From assembly GCF_002079055.1 (NCBI RefSeq), contig NC_047497.1:186001-250000 (forward strand): 64,000 bases of DNA. Direction: 5' to 3'. The position numbers and the translations under genes are program-made. Numbering within the stretch: the first letter of the stretch is position 1; each line of letters starts with the position of its first letter. The notes beneath the pieces are model-generated. The model had not been told where the DNA came from. It ran no database searches and saw nothing but the letters and a program-made list of their open reading frames with translations. The stretch is from Saccharomyces paradoxus. Lineage: Eukaryota > Ascomycota > Saccharomycetes > Saccharomycetales > Saccharomycetaceae. Below are positions 9,148-20,062 of this stretch, piece after piece.

Positions 9148-10794
9148 ATGTACTTCCCCTTTTTAGGCAGATTATCAATAACGGATTATATCATAGTCGT
9201 CTTAGTGTACATCGAAAGCATTATCTCATCAGTCCTTAAACTTATACCACAACCAATGATTAACCTTTTCGAATGGCTGATAAACTTCTCAACGTGCTCC
9301 GATGACAATACCATCGAAGAAAAGTTAAGGGCAGCTCCAACTATTCATGAAATGTGTGCAATTTTTGATATATCTGTTGAAGATCATTTAGTAAGAACTG
9401 AAGATAATTACATCTTGACATTGCATAGAATCCCACCAATTTCTAAAAACAGGTTTAATAATAAGGTGGTCTACTTACATCACGGTCTTTTAATGTGTTC
9501 TGATGTTTGGTGTTGTAATATTGAGAGACATAAAAACTTGCCGTTTGTGTTGCATGATTTGGGTTACGACGTCTGGATGGGTAATAATAGAGGTAATAAA
9601 TACTCAACTGCTCACTTGAATAAACCACCAAAATCGAACAAGTTTTGGGATTTTTCTATTGACGAATTTGCGTTTTTTGATATTCCAAACTCGATTGAGT
9701 TCATCTTAGATATAACAAAAGTGGACAGGGTCATTTGCATTGGATTTTCCCAGGGTTCTGCCCAAATGTTTGCAGCATTTTCGTTAAGTGAAAAGCTGAA
9801 TCGAAAAGTTTCTCATTTTATAGCTATTGCCCCTGCTATGACCCCAAGGGGCCTGCACAACAGAATTGTTGATACTTTGGCAAAATCATCGCCCGGTTTT
9901 ATGTATCTTTTCTTCGGTAGGAAAATTGTATTACCTTCCGCTGTCATTTGGCAAAGAACTTTACATCCAACACTTTTCAATTTGTGTATCGATATTGCAA
10001 ACAAGATTCTCTTCAATTGGAAATCCTTTAACATTCTACCGAGACAAAAAATTGCTTCTTACGCAAAACTTTATTCAACCACCAGTGTAAAATCTATCGT
10101 TCATTGGTTCCAAATATTAAGATCTCAAAAATTTCAAATGTTTGAAGAGTCTGATAATATGCTGAATTCTTTGACTAGGCCTTACCAAATTGCTAATTTT
10201 CCCACTAGGACAAATATAAAAATCCCCATTCTTTTAATTTATGGTGGCATAGATTCTTTGGTCGATATTGATGTGATGAAAAAAAATTTACCTTTCAACT
10301 CCGTTTTTGATGTAAAGGTCGATAATTACGAACATCTAGACTTGATTTGGGGTAAAGATGCTGATACATTAGTTATCGCTAAAGTCTTAAGATTTATCGA
10401 ATTTTTCAACCCTGGAAATGTTTCATTGAAGACTAACCAGTTACTACCATCTGCAAGTCTGGTTGAGGAATTGCCAAGCACGACATGGAAGACATCTCAC
10501 CCAACGCATGGTCTCAGCTATAAAACTCATTCAGCAGATCGTTCTCCGTTGTCTGTACAGGCTGATGAAGTGAACGAAAACATTAATAGTGACAATGCCA
10601 GGTTCTTGAGACGAGTGTTCTCTACTAGTGCTATAGACGAGGACAACGGAAACGACCACCAAGATGATACGGAAGATGAAATCCACAAGGAGCAGCAAAG
10701 ACGACTAAGTGCTTATTTGGAATCATCCAACGATTTACGACAACTTGATGCTAACTCTTCAGCTACCGCCCTAGATGGTTTAAATAAAGAATGA
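9148..10794 (+). CDS. TGL1: Steryl ester hydrolase Tgl1 (YKL140W orthologue)
   Basis: Seen: 548 residues, the S. cerevisiae length. An N-terminal hydrophobic segment (about 8-30, ITDYIIVVLVYIESIISSVL) anchors the protein. An alpha/beta-hydrolase acid-lipase fold follows: HHGLL oxyanion region, nucleophile elbow GFSQGS with Ser201, then Asp369 (GGIDS) and His396 (YEHLD), which complete the catalytic triad. The C-terminal 100 residues are hydrophilic and acidic. Role: it hydrolyses sterol esters on lipid droplets, releasing free sterol and fatty acid, together with Yeh1 and Yeh2. All three catalytic residues are present, so the enzyme should be active. Confidence 0.97.
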   Translation: MYFPFLGRLSITDYIIVVLVYIESIISSVLKLIPQPMINLFEWLINFSTCSDDNTIEEKLRAAPTIHEMCAIFDISVEDHLVRTEDNYILTLHRIPPISKNRFNNKVVYLHHGLLMCSDVWCCNIERHKNLPFVLHDLGYDVWMGNNRGNKYSTAHLNKPPKSNKFWDFSIDEFAFFDIPNSIEFILDITKVDRVICIGFSQGSAQMFAAFSLSEKLNRKVSHFIAIAPAMTPRGLHNRIVDTLAKSSPGFMYLFFGRKIVLPSAVIWQRTLHPTLFNLCIDIANKILFNWKSFNILPRQKIASYAKLYSTTSVKSIVHWFQILRSQKFQMFEESDNMLNSLTRPYQIANFPTRTNIKIPILLIYGGIDSLVDIDVMKKNLPFNSVFDVKVDNYEHLDLIWGKDADTLVIAKVLRFIEFFNPGNVSLKTNQLLPSASLVEELPSTTWKTSHPTHGLSYKTHSADRSPLSVQADEVNENINSDNARFLRRVFSTSAIDEDNGNDHQDDTEDEIHKEQQRRLSAYLESSNDLRQLDANSSATALDGLNKE

Positions 10795-11326
10795 AAAGGA
10801 TGCGAGAGAAACCCTATTAAAGTATTTTTTTTGGCCTAGGACAATAACACCAGCGCTAATCTAAAAATTAATTCACCAAAGAAATAGTATACGTATGTTT
10901 GATATACAATAAATAGATGTTATAAGTACTCATTGCTAACCTCATTCTTGTGCCCGCTGGAAGGGAGTGAAGTAATTGACTTCCTTTTGGCGTTGTTCTT
11001 ATTTGGGTTAAAAAGGTCACGTGTAGCTTTATTTTTTCCATTTTTTTTTTCACTGATGGAAGAGAAAAACCTCTACATAATAAGGTAGCTTTGCATATTG
11101 ATTGCCAATGAGACGTTAAAATGGACAGTTCAGATAATAAAATACATTTAGGGAAAAAGAGAAAACTTCATCAGTGTATTTATTCACCGTGCATACTAGC
11201 TTTTTTGGAGTTTTTTTGTTCCATTAATACTTTTCAAGAACATATTTTGTAAATAAAACTAATTCTAACATTATATTTTACGCTAGAATAACTGAAGGAC
11301 CATACAGCATAAGTTATTCATTGATA
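10795..11326. other. Spacer TGL1-CTK1, promoter of CTK1
   Basis: 532 bp, AT-rich, with one E-box (separate entry). No gene is seen. Confidence 0.6.
11016..11023 (+). promoter_or_regulatory. E-box GTCACGTG (Cbf1/Pho4 type)
   Basis: GTCACGTG matches the RTCACRTG consensus of Cbf1 and lies about 304 bp before CTK1. It could also serve the TGL1 3' side. No partner motif was seen, so function is uncertain. Confidence 0.55.
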
Positions 11327-12898
11327 ATGTCCTACAATAATGGCAACACTTATTCAAAGAGTTATAGTAGAAATAATAAGAGGCCCTTGCTCGGAAAGAG
11401 GTCGTCACATCCTCAGTCCCTAGCGAGGCCACCGCCACCAAAGAGAATACGGACTGGTAGTAGTTATCAGTCAACTACAGATAATATTTCGTCTCATAGG
11501 CTAAATTCAAGTGATCAACCAGGTGCTACGAAAAGTCGTAGTAACAATAACTTATCTCGCTATAACGATGCATCTTTTCAAACAAATTCCAGATATCAAG
11601 GTTCAAGATACAATAATAACACATCGTATGAAAATAGGACTAAAAGCATGAAAAGGGATGAAACAAAAGCCGAATTCCTATCTCATTTACCAAAGGGGCC
11701 TAAATCTGTCGAGACATCAAGATATAATAATTCATCCATCACTAATAATAATGATATAAAAAATGGCAACTATGCGTCAAAATACTACAACCACAAAGGC
11801 CAGGAAATACGGTCCGTGATGACTAAGAAAGTGCCAGTTTCAGTTCTAAGGCAGCAAAGGAGCACTTCAATTTATCAAAGAATAATGCAGGTGGGAGAGG
11901 GAACCTATGGTAAAGTTTACAAGGCAAAAAATACAATTACAGAGAAGTTAGTGGCACTGAAAAAATTGAGATTACAGGGTGAGAGAGAAGGCTTTCCTAT
12001 AACCTCTATACGAGAGATTAAATTATTACAAAGTTTTGATCATCCAAATGTCTCTACTATAAAGGAAATAATGGTCGAATCTCAAAAAACCGTATACATG
12101 ATATTTGAGTACGCTGACAATGACTTGAGTGGATTACTATTAAATAAGGAAGTTCAAATTTCTCATTCGCAATGCAAACATCTCTTCAAACAATTGCTGT
12201 TAGGAATGGAATATCTGCATGATAATAAGATTTTACACCGTGATGTCAAAGGTTCTAATATCTTAATCGATAACCAGGGAAATCTAAAGATAACAGATTT
12301 TGGGCTAGCAAGGAAAATGAACGCCCGGGCCGACTACACCAATCGCGTCATTACGTTGTGGTACAGACCACCAGAACTATTGTTGGGGACTACAAAATAT
12401 GGAACGGAAGTTGATATGTGGGGTTGTGGCTGCCTCCTAGTGGAATTATTCAACAAAACTGCAATTTTCCAAGGCTCTAATGAATTAGAACAAATAGAAT
12501 CAATCTTCAAAGTTATGGGGACTCCTACAATAAATAGCTGGCCAACGCTTTATGATATGCCGTGGTTTTTTATGATTATGCCACAACAAACTACCAAATA
12601 TACTAACACTTTCTCTGAAAAATTTGAAAGCATTTTGCCATCTGCAAAATGTCTACAATTGGCGACTAATTTGTTATGTTATAACCAGGCGAAAAGGTTC
12701 ACCGCAACTGAAGCTTTACAAAGCGAATATTTCAAAGAAGAACCTAGGCCTGAACCTTTAATTCTTGATGGATTGGTAAGTTGCCACGAATACGAAGTCA
12801 AACTTGCAAGAAAACAGAAACGTTCTAACATCTCCACCAGCACCGGGAACAAAGGCAATAACAGTAATAATAATACTAATGATGACGATGATAAATAA
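11327..12898 (+). CDS. CTK1: CTD kinase catalytic subunit Ctk1 (YKL139W orthologue)
   Basis: Seen: 523 codons. Residues 1-180 are Ser/Asn/Arg-rich and disordered. A CDK-type kinase domain covers about 183-470, with glycine loop GEGTYGKV, PITSIRE helix (PSTAIRE equivalent), catalytic HRDVKGSN, DFGLARK and the WYRPPELLLG motif. The tail is Asn/Asp-rich. Role: CTDK-I (Ctk1 with cyclin Ctk2 and Ctk3) phosphorylates Ser2 of the RNA polymerase II CTD and is the yeast CDK12/13 counterpart. The activation-loop Thr in ADYTNRV is kept. The start is the first ATG, matching MSYNNGN of S. cerevisiae; two upstream codons are open but start with TTG. It is convergent with HSK3. Confidence 0.97.
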   Translation: MSYNNGNTYSKSYSRNNKRPLLGKRSSHPQSLARPPPPKRIRTGSSYQSTTDNISSHRLNSSDQPGATKSRSNNNLSRYNDASFQTNSRYQGSRYNNNTSYENRTKSMKRDETKAEFLSHLPKGPKSVETSRYNNSSITNNNDIKNGNYASKYYNHKGQEIRSVMTKKVPVSVLRQQRSTSIYQRIMQVGEGTYGKVYKAKNTITEKLVALKKLRLQGEREGFPITSIREIKLLQSFDHPNVSTIKEIMVESQKTVYMIFEYADNDLSGLLLNKEVQISHSQCKHLFKQLLLGMEYLHDNKILHRDVKGSNILIDNQGNLKITDFGLARKMNARADYTNRVITLWYRPPELLLGTTKYGTEVDMWGCGCLLVELFNKTAIFQGSNELEQIESIFKVMGTPTINSWPTLYDMPWFFMIMPQQTTKYTNTFSEKFESILPSAKCLQLATNLLCYNQAKRFTATEALQSEYFKEEPRPEPLILDGLVSCHEYEVKLARKQKRSNISTSTGNKGNNSNNNTNDDDDK

Positions 12899-13180
12899 GG
12901 ACATATAGCCAATTAAAATAAGTAGACAAAAAAATAAGTAGACACAAAAAAATAGATCAATAACTTATTTATCACATTGTAGCCGGACGTATGATACATA
13001 TATCTTCTTTTACGTCTGGAGGCCCGCCGATTGAAGGATCACGTACGTTGACTCGTACACAATACTATCCGCATCTTGGTTAACTTCTTATGTAAACTGT
13101 CTGTCTGCTGGCGTACCAGACTCCATCCCATTTCACACTTCATGGATTATTCGACTGCTAACTTGCCTACATCTTATGCC

Positions 13181-13390
13181 CTACTGTGTCTTTCCAAGCA
13201 TCTGCTCCATATAATAAATGTAGCTACCTATTAACCAACTTCCATGTACCTTTCCCAATTGGTCAACCAAGTTTTCGTTGCATTGCTTCGACATAATATC
13301 TAACTGTTTTGTTGTTTCCTGCAAGTTTGTGTGAAGCTCTCTAAGTTCATGGGCAAGCTGGTTATACTGTCTTTGTTTGTTAGCGTTCAT
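13181..13390 (-). CDS. HSK3: DASH/Dam1 complex subunit Hsk3 (YKL138C-A orthologue)
   Basis: Seen: 69 residues, nearly all predicted helix. A heptad pattern covers 7-40 (YNQLAHELRELHTNLQ), and the C terminus is conserved (VHGSWLIGSYIYYMEQMLGK). It matches the small S. cerevisiae Hsk3 almost residue for residue. Role: one of ten subunits of the DASH complex, which forms rings on microtubules and couples kinetochores to them. It is a gene easily missed because of its size. Its neighbours are CTK1 (convergent, 282 bp away) and MRPL31 on the same strand. Confidence 0.94.
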   Translation of the reverse strand: MNANKQRQYNQLAHELRELHTNLQETTKQLDIMSKQCNENLVDQLGKVHGSWLIGSYIYYMEQMLGKTQ

Positions 13391-13662
13391 TATTTGATTA
13401 TACTTCCTTGCGTCTTCTTTGTTTTAAGGTTCAAGTGTTTTGGTATATTGTATTTTGCCATTTACGTTGCTGATCTTCCTTCCCACCTTAATAAAAAAAT
13501 AACGGTAATTACACTAGGCCTGGATTAATATGAGCAATACAAAACGGCAAAACCTTATCGCCATGAGACTTTCAGAAACGGATATTTAAACAAGTTGTTC
13601 ACTGGTTAGACTATATACAGATTGAAATTGTTATATCGATAAAAAGATGTTCTATGTACTAT

Positions 13663-14253
<591 letters not shown>

Positions 14254-14331
14254 TCAACCAAAAATTGAAGTAAAGAACACAAGAGTCGGATACCTCCCAA
14301 CCACTGGAACAACATTCATATATTTGATAAG

Positions 14332-14667
14332 ATGGAGCAAAATAAGGACCCGCAGATGATTTCAAAACATAGCTCTAGGCTACCTATATGGGTACTAAGT
14401 CCCCGTGAAGAACAACAGGCTCGTAAGAACTTGAAGACGGCAACTTATGAGAAATGTGCAAATTTCGTACAAGCGATGGCAGACTGTGCTAAGGCAAATG
14501 GAATGAAGGTTTTTCCAACTTGCGATAAGCAACGGGATGAAATGAAATCGTGTCTCCTGTTTTATCAAACAGATGCGAAATATTTAGATGATGAAAGGGA
14601 CAAAATTATTTTAGAAAAGATCAACAAGCTCGAAGAGTTATGTCAAAAGCAAAACTCGACAAAATAA
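14332..14667 (+). CDS. CMC1: Cmc1, twin CX9C protein for cytochrome c oxidase assembly (YKL137W orthologue)
   Basis: Seen: 111 residues with a twin CX9C signature, C42-x9-C52 and C64-x9-C74, with hydrophilic flanks and no presequence. Role: Cmc1 is oxidised and trapped in the intermembrane space by Mia40. It takes part in copper handling and Cox1 assembly for complex IV, with Cmc2 as partner. All four cysteines are present and spacing is exact. It shares a divergent promoter with MRPL31. The start is the first ATG after an in-frame stop and matches the S. cerevisiae N terminus. Confidence 0.97.
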   Translation: MEQNKDPQMISKHSSRLPIWVLSPREEQQARKNLKTATYEKCANFVQAMADCAKANGMKVFPTCDKQRDEMKSCLLFYQTDAKYLDDERDKIILEKINKLEELCQKQNSTK

Positions 14668-14834
14668 GCCGCGTTGATTAGGCCTTTTGATTTAAATCTT
14701 ATAAAAATTATTTGAAATATCCACTCTTGTACATAAATTATATACACAAGCCCAACAACAAAAAAGGAAAAGTTGATGTAAGAGGTATATATGTACGGTA
14801 TAATACTTAAGTTCACTACAGCCGACCTCTATAG

Positions 14835-17015
14835 TCAAAATAAATCAAGCAGATCCTGTGAGACTACACTGCTGCCCGAAGCATCCAGATTGTTTTTACC
14901 ACTGGAAGGTATATTATTTGAATTGTCACCTAGTTTCAGCTCCTTCAACCCTTGAACAGTCTTGGTACCATTTGTATTTGTTTGTGTGGCATCCTCAGAA
15001 GGTCCGAAATCAAATAAATCATCCAAATCGCCCAGAGTGGTCGAAGCATTCAGCATTCCTGTATTTGTATTCGTTACATCATCTCTGTCATCAAAATCTA
15101 ACAGCACATCATCATTCGCCTTACTGGATATTTCGTTTTTCGCCATGCTTTCCAGTTCCTCTATATGCTTTCCTTTAACTATGTTTTGGACGTACTTTTT
15201 GCCTTTTTTCCTATTTGAGTTAGGTTTGAAGTAAATAGAACTTATAGTACCCAACTCCTTTAGTAGTTTCTCCAGAACTTCTGGTGAGAAATTCTCCAGT
15301 GTATTGGAGATCATTGGGAGTTTATTTTGACATAGATTGCTAATCAAACTTTCATTATTTGGCATTGAAAGACATCTCCAATACATCATAGCCATATCTC
15401 GGACATCTAATTCATGTGTCTGTTGTGTGGCTAGTTCCAGGACACTTTGTAGCACACTACCCGTTAAAGTGGTATGTAATCTGACTACTGTCATTAACAA
15501 GGACATCTGTGTCAAAGCTTCTTCTTGAACAAAATTTTCTACAAAGATATTAATTTTTGACTCTAAATTGGAAAAATTGTTTGGATGCTGTCCTAACAAC
15601 CAAACATAGTTACACTTTGCAATATCTGATTGTAATAACACTTCAGGATTTGACCAAGTGTTAAATACTGCGCAAACTTGTTTGGCCATCTTATCATTTT
15701 CGGGGCAATGTCTCAATAAATCACACAATGATATACAGCAGTCGTCTTTTATTGTATCTTGCCTTTCTAACAATTCTAAAAGAATATCTAAGACCTTACC
15801 GACAAACGATTCTTGTGCATATTTAATACCTAATTGAGACAAAGCTTGAATAGCCCTTGAAACAAACTCGGGTTCATATTCCATTGCATATTCCTTCAGT
15901 TCCGTCAACAACAAAGTACATTGTTTTAAGTTGGAAGGATCGACTAGTCTCACGAGAATATCTATCTTCTCCAATTTCACGTAAAGTGGATCGTTGAATT
16001 TGATATAAAATATCCTCAATTCTTTGGTTAATAGCTCTGGGTACTTTTCTAATATGATTCTAATGTTTTTCAAAGCAACATATTGCATTTCAGGCGGAGT
16101 AGACATCAGTGATACAAGAGCAGATGATAATCTTTTCATTATCAGACTGTTCGAGGAATATTCGATTTGAGGCAAATTTCTTACGATCACCTTTATTGTA
16201 GCCAGAACAACGGCTGGGTTAACGTGTTGCAAATGTGCAGTTACTCGGTCAATGATATCCTGTGCCTCTAAAGAATCTTTTGCCGAATATTCGGAAAGAG
16301 TTCCTAGTATGATAATTCTCGCCCATTCCGTACATTCGTTCAAAGCCAGTAAGAACTGCGAAACGTGCGACTGAATCAAACTTGAAAGATCAACCGCATC
16401 CATATCCATATTGTAAATTTCAATTAATGCTGCTGTTGCGTTTGCAATCACGAGGGGATTTGAGTCATCTAAGGCATTAACCAAATCCTCAACGACACCC
16501 AACTCAACACATAAATCCTTATTTAATTGGAAAAGTTTTGCCACACATATTACGGCGGTTTTTCTGACATACGCATTATCATCATGCAAGGTACGGCGAA
16601 GAGGTGTTTCAATGTATTCGAGGATTTTGTCAACTCTTATCATTGACATCGTTCTGATTGCCATACAACGAATTAAGGGATTGGGATCTTGTGCATCAGT
16701 AATGAATGTGTTAACGGCGAGAATACATAACTCGGGATGTGTTTCAGCATAATTCATCACATAAAGATAAACCAATTTTTTCTGCTCAACATCAATCGTG
16801 GCAATGTTTTTTAAGACATCTGGGAAAAGCGAAGAGACATCTTTTCCCAACGTCATTTGCTGGATCGTTTTCTTGATTGCATCTTTCCGGGTCTGTGGGT
16901 ATTGAGAAACTAAACCAGTTCGTAATTCACTCAATTCGCCCTTACCGGATATCTTGGGCGCAATTCTAATGGAGTCCTTTAAAAACTTCTTAATTCTCTT
17001 ATCCAGTGGTGGCAT
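14835..17015 (-). CDS. APL2: AP-1 complex beta-adaptin Apl2 (YKL135C orthologue)
   Basis: Seen: 726 residues. The adaptin trunk of HEAT-like repeats fills about 1-590 (opening MPPLDKRIKKFLKDS, with YVMNYAETHPELCILAVNTF and DSNPLVIANATAALIEI). A flexible acidic hinge follows, with clathrin-box-like LLDFD near 650, and the protein ends QDLLDLF, a second clathrin box. The ear domain of mammalian beta1 is absent, as in yeast Apl2. Role: large subunit of the AP-1 clathrin adaptor at the trans-Golgi and endosomes, with Apl4, Apm1 and Aps1. It probably binds dileucine cargo, as its family does. Length equals S. cerevisiae. Confidence 0.97.
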   Translation of the reverse strand: MPPLDKRIKKFLKDSIRIAPKISGKGELSELRTGLVSQYPQTRKDAIKKTIQQMTLGKDVSSLFPDVLKNIATIDVEQKKLVYLYVMNYAETHPELCILAVNTFITDAQDPNPLIRCMAIRTMSMIRVDKILEYIETPLRRTLHDDNAYVRKTAVICVAKLFQLNKDLCVELGVVEDLVNALDDSNPLVIANATAALIEIYNMDMDAVDLSSLIQSHVSQFLLALNECTEWARIIILGTLSEYSAKDSLEAQDIIDRVTAHLQHVNPAVVLATIKVIVRNLPQIEYSSNSLIMKRLSSALVSLMSTPPEMQYVALKNIRIILEKYPELLTKELRIFYIKFNDPLYVKLEKIDILVRLVDPSNLKQCTLLLTELKEYAMEYEPEFVSRAIQALSQLGIKYAQESFVGKVLDILLELLERQDTIKDDCCISLCDLLRHCPENDKMAKQVCAVFNTWSNPEVLLQSDIAKCNYVWLLGQHPNNFSNLESKINIFVENFVQEEALTQMSLLMTVVRLHTTLTGSVLQSVLELATQQTHELDVRDMAMMYWRCLSMPNNESLISNLCQNKLPMISNTLENFSPEVLEKLLKELGTISSIYFKPNSNRKKGKKYVQNIVKGKHIEELESMAKNEISSKANDDVLLDFDDRDDVTNTNTGMLNASTTLGDLDDLFDFGPSEDATQTNTNGTKTVQGLKELKLGDNSNNIPSSGKNNLDASGSSVVSQDLLDLF

Positions 17016-17498
17016 ATTTGGAACTGTTTTCTAAGTGGAGTAAGAAGTTGAGAAAAAAAGCAGGCAGTAGGAGGTGACTTCGTACCTAGGTAATCTGCCT
17101 ATCACGACAATAAAACTGCAACAGAATATGCTTGATAATTAGGAAAGTGTCCTTTACATCGTAAGCATTCTTCATTGGAAAGAGCTCTTTTTGATTTTAC
17201 TGCAAGCTTTGAAACTCGCAATATCATTCTGTACGCGGAAACAGAAGATGTGACGATAATACATTAAGTATATAAAGGAATAACAATAGATTATGCTTTT
17301 TTACAAAGCATTATTTAGCATATGCATGTTTGTTAGACATATGATCAATGGTTTCCAGACCTTTTTTTTATATTAGGTCTTAGTATTTATAAGATTATGC
17401 AATTTTTTTTTCCAGTGAAATTTCAGTAAAAGAATACTTTAGCCATCAATAAATATCGTCCGCCAATAATGACTTCGATTAAAATCCAACTTTCCACC
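17016..17498. other. Spacer OCT1-APL2, promoter of APL2
   Basis: 483 bp, AT-rich, between two minus-strand genes. It holds OCT1 3' signals and the APL2 promoter. No named motif or gene is recognised. Confidence 0.55.
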
Positions 17499-19817
17499 CT
17501 AAGATTTGTGAGACTGTGCAATAAATTCCATGGCATCGCTGCCACCTCCTTCTAGCATGGGGCATTCTAGAACATCAGCGATGCATTTCCAAGGATCTTT
17601 CAGCCCGCCCCATTTTAATAAATGCTTTTTAAATTTATCACCATTTTTTCGACTGTACGGATCATCTTCGAACAAGGCGTACCAGATTTTAGAAGCTATT
17701 GTCCTATCAAATAAGTAGCTGTAGTATGTTGCTCCGTACCCAAATAAATGGCCAAACCTTCCGCACCAATTACTCTGGTCGTCGACCAGGACCTTTAAAC
17801 GTCGTTCTAGTGTTTGATAGTTTTCAACAACATCAAAATTATCAATATCAGAAATAATTTTTTCATCGTGAAATGATTGGTCTAGCATAGCCATCTTTGC
17901 CTGGGAGTATGTTTCACAATTTTGAAGAAAATTTGTGCTTTTCATGAATCCCTGCAACATATCTGCCTGAATGGTTTCTCCAGTCTCGTAATGCTTGCCA
18001 ATTCTTGTCAAAATTCGTATATCCTTGGCGAAGTGCTCCATCAGGATACTTGGCAACTCCACAAAATCAGTAGCACATCTTGTACCACTTACATTCTGCA
18101 TGTGAGTTCTCCCTAACATTGAGTGCATTGCATGTCCCATCTCATGGAAGAGCGTTTCAACTTCATTAAGTTGCAAAAAACAAAGGCTCTTTTTAGAAGC
18201 GATTGGTATTGGAGAAAAATTACATACGAGGGAGATAACAGGTAATTGGAAGTAGGTGCCATCTGGATTCTCACCGACTTGGATAGTTGAGAAATCATTT
18301 TCACTAGGATATATTTGCCTAGAACAACAAACTGTGAAATGTGCCGGATTTGAAGTCTTGCCATTTCGTTCAAATAAATCACAATAAATTATACCAATAA
18401 TTCCCTCCTCTTCGGATATTACATTCAATCTTCTCACGTCTGGCGACCACGTTTCTCCCTCATCAGTAATCGCTGGTTCCAATCGAATACCGTATATTTG
18501 CTGAAATAAATCTGACAAACCCTGAATGACATTTCCTAATGTGAAATAATAGCTTATCTCTTTGGCACTGGGTGCATTTGACGGATTAAGCTGTAAATAT
18601 TTGCCAGTATAGTAATCCCTATCCCATGGTCTCACAAGCTTCAATATTTCGTCTGTGTTTGTAATCAATGGCTTCTTAAGATCTTTGGCCTTGAGCTCAG
18701 CTATAAATCTCAATTCATTTGCCGTCTTCTCCATAGTATTATTCATTAACGTTAAAATAAAATCTTGAACATCTTTCGGATTCTTTGCCATCTTACCTTC
18801 CAGTTGATACTCTGCATAGCTTCTTTTGTGCATTAAGTTCGCCAAAATTGCCCTTAATTTGATTAAGTGGCCCAATCTTTTGACTTGTTTGTCAGAACAA
18901 CTATGAAGTGCGGTCCATAACTTTTTTCTCACCACTTCATTTTCGCAACTTTTCAATAATGCGTAAGCTGCATATCCAAATGTAGGTACTTTATAATTTT
19001 GCCCTTTTACATCTTTATTTAATTGCTTCAATAAAAATGTACTCACCTTACTATTATCCAGATCTTTACATGGTATTTTCACGGAATTCGAACCAGGATA
19101 ATCTGTGTGGTTGATGAATTCTTGACCTACTAAACTAATTTCCTGGGATAACTGGATAAACTTTTCTCTGACATCAGGGTTCATATAGATTCCTGACTTT
19201 TCAAAATCATCCAATAAGATTTTACCAACTTTAAGCTCTTCTTCACTTAACCTCGACGACACTTCTGGGTTGTTTAAAACCGACTTTAGCATATTACATA
19301 ACGAAACGTCAGTATTCAAGACATTCATGAACTCAAACATTTGTTCATGGCAATCCTGGGCTGCCTTAACAAATGCATCATCTGGATGTGTTGACCTGAT
19401 AAACTCACACAAATCAATAACTCGACAGAGAGTATCGCTTAATCTGTCCAGGTTCATGATATAGCTTAATTTACCGTTTTCGCTAAAGTCACTTCTCATT
19501 TTTTCGAGGAGTTCTTGTGCTTGCTTCAAAGAAACCTGGCTGAACTTACGTAAACCATCTGGAGAAGTCAAATAAGGGTTCTTGAAAAGTCCCGTTTTAT
19601 TTTTCTTAAAAAGATACTGTGAAATCTTGCTATTATTAGCATCTTGACCATTGATATTCCTCCAATATGAATTGTCGTCGAAAATCTTCTTAATGCCTCT
19701 TGGATTGGTCTTAGAGACTGCTCCAGCTGTGGCAAAGAATCTGATTAATTTATTTTGACGGGAAAGCGACGGTACGAAGGCATTGGACCCAGCTTTCAAT
19801 GTTATCATGCGAAGCAT
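17499..19817 (-). CDS. OCT1: Mitochondrial intermediate peptidase Oct1 (YKL134C orthologue)
   Basis: Seen: 772 residues. The N terminus is basic with hydroxylated residues (MLRMITLKAGSNAFVPSLSR), a mitochondrial presequence. The M3 zinc-metallopeptidase motif HEMGH lies at 558-562 inside LFHEMGHAMHSMLGRT, with a downstream glutamate in the ELPSILMEHF segment as third ligand. Role: in the matrix it removes an octapeptide from proteins already cut by MPP, such as Cox4 and iron-sulfur proteins, stabilising them. The active site is intact and the length equals S. cerevisiae. A TGACGTAA (CRE-like) lies upstream near 19958, an Sko1/Aca1-type core, but its effect is unknown. Confidence 0.97.
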   Translation of the reverse strand: MLRMITLKAGSNAFVPSLSRQNKLIRFFATAGAVSKTNPRGIKKIFDDNSYWRNINGQDANNSKISQYLFKKNKTGLFKNPYLTSPDGLRKFSQVSLKQAQELLEKMRSDFSENGKLSYIMNLDRLSDTLCRVIDLCEFIRSTHPDDAFVKAAQDCHEQMFEFMNVLNTDVSLCNMLKSVLNNPEVSSRLSEEELKVGKILLDDFEKSGIYMNPDVREKFIQLSQEISLVGQEFINHTDYPGSNSVKIPCKDLDNSKVSTFLLKQLNKDVKGQNYKVPTFGYAAYALLKSCENEVVRKKLWTALHSCSDKQVKRLGHLIKLRAILANLMHKRSYAEYQLEGKMAKNPKDVQDFILTLMNNTMEKTANELRFIAELKAKDLKKPLITNTDEILKLVRPWDRDYYTGKYLQLNPSNAPSAKEISYYFTLGNVIQGLSDLFQQIYGIRLEPAITDEGETWSPDVRRLNVISEEEGIIGIIYCDLFERNGKTSNPAHFTVCCSRQIYPSENDFSTIQVGENPDGTYFQLPVISLVCNFSPIPIASKKSLCFLQLNEVETLFHEMGHAMHSMLGRTHMQNVSGTRCATDFVELPSILMEHFAKDIRILTRIGKHYETGETIQADMLQGFMKSTNFLQNCETYSQAKMAMLDQSFHDEKIISDIDNFDVVENYQTLERRLKVLVDDQSNWCGRFGHLFGYGATYYSYLFDRTIASKIWYALFEDDPYSRKNGDKFKKHLLKWGGLKDPWKCIADVLECPMLEGGGSDAMEFIAQSHKS

Positions 19818-20062
19818 TACTGTTGTTATTTCCCGGTACTTTTCACTCAGTGATCTGACATCTATTCCCTTACATATAGTTTTTCCAAAGTGAATTCGCC
19901 ATCTGTTTTGATTTTGGCGCTATATATGTACTTTTTTCACTCTTGCTTGTGAGGCGGTGACGTAAAAACTCGCCATATCCAATAAAGAATCGACGTCTTT
20001 CGGTATTTAACATATCGATAAAAATTTGGAAGAATATATATATATATATACAGGCTTATGGT

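Noticed and set aside
13331-13528. 65-codon plus-strand ORF over HSK3
   Set aside because: Mostly antisense to HSK3, which matches a known kinetochore subunit along its whole length.
14858-15178. 106-codon plus-strand ORF inside the APL2 3' end
   Set aside because: Fully antisense to the conserved APL2 hinge; low-complexity composition; a dubious-ORF type (YKL136W position).
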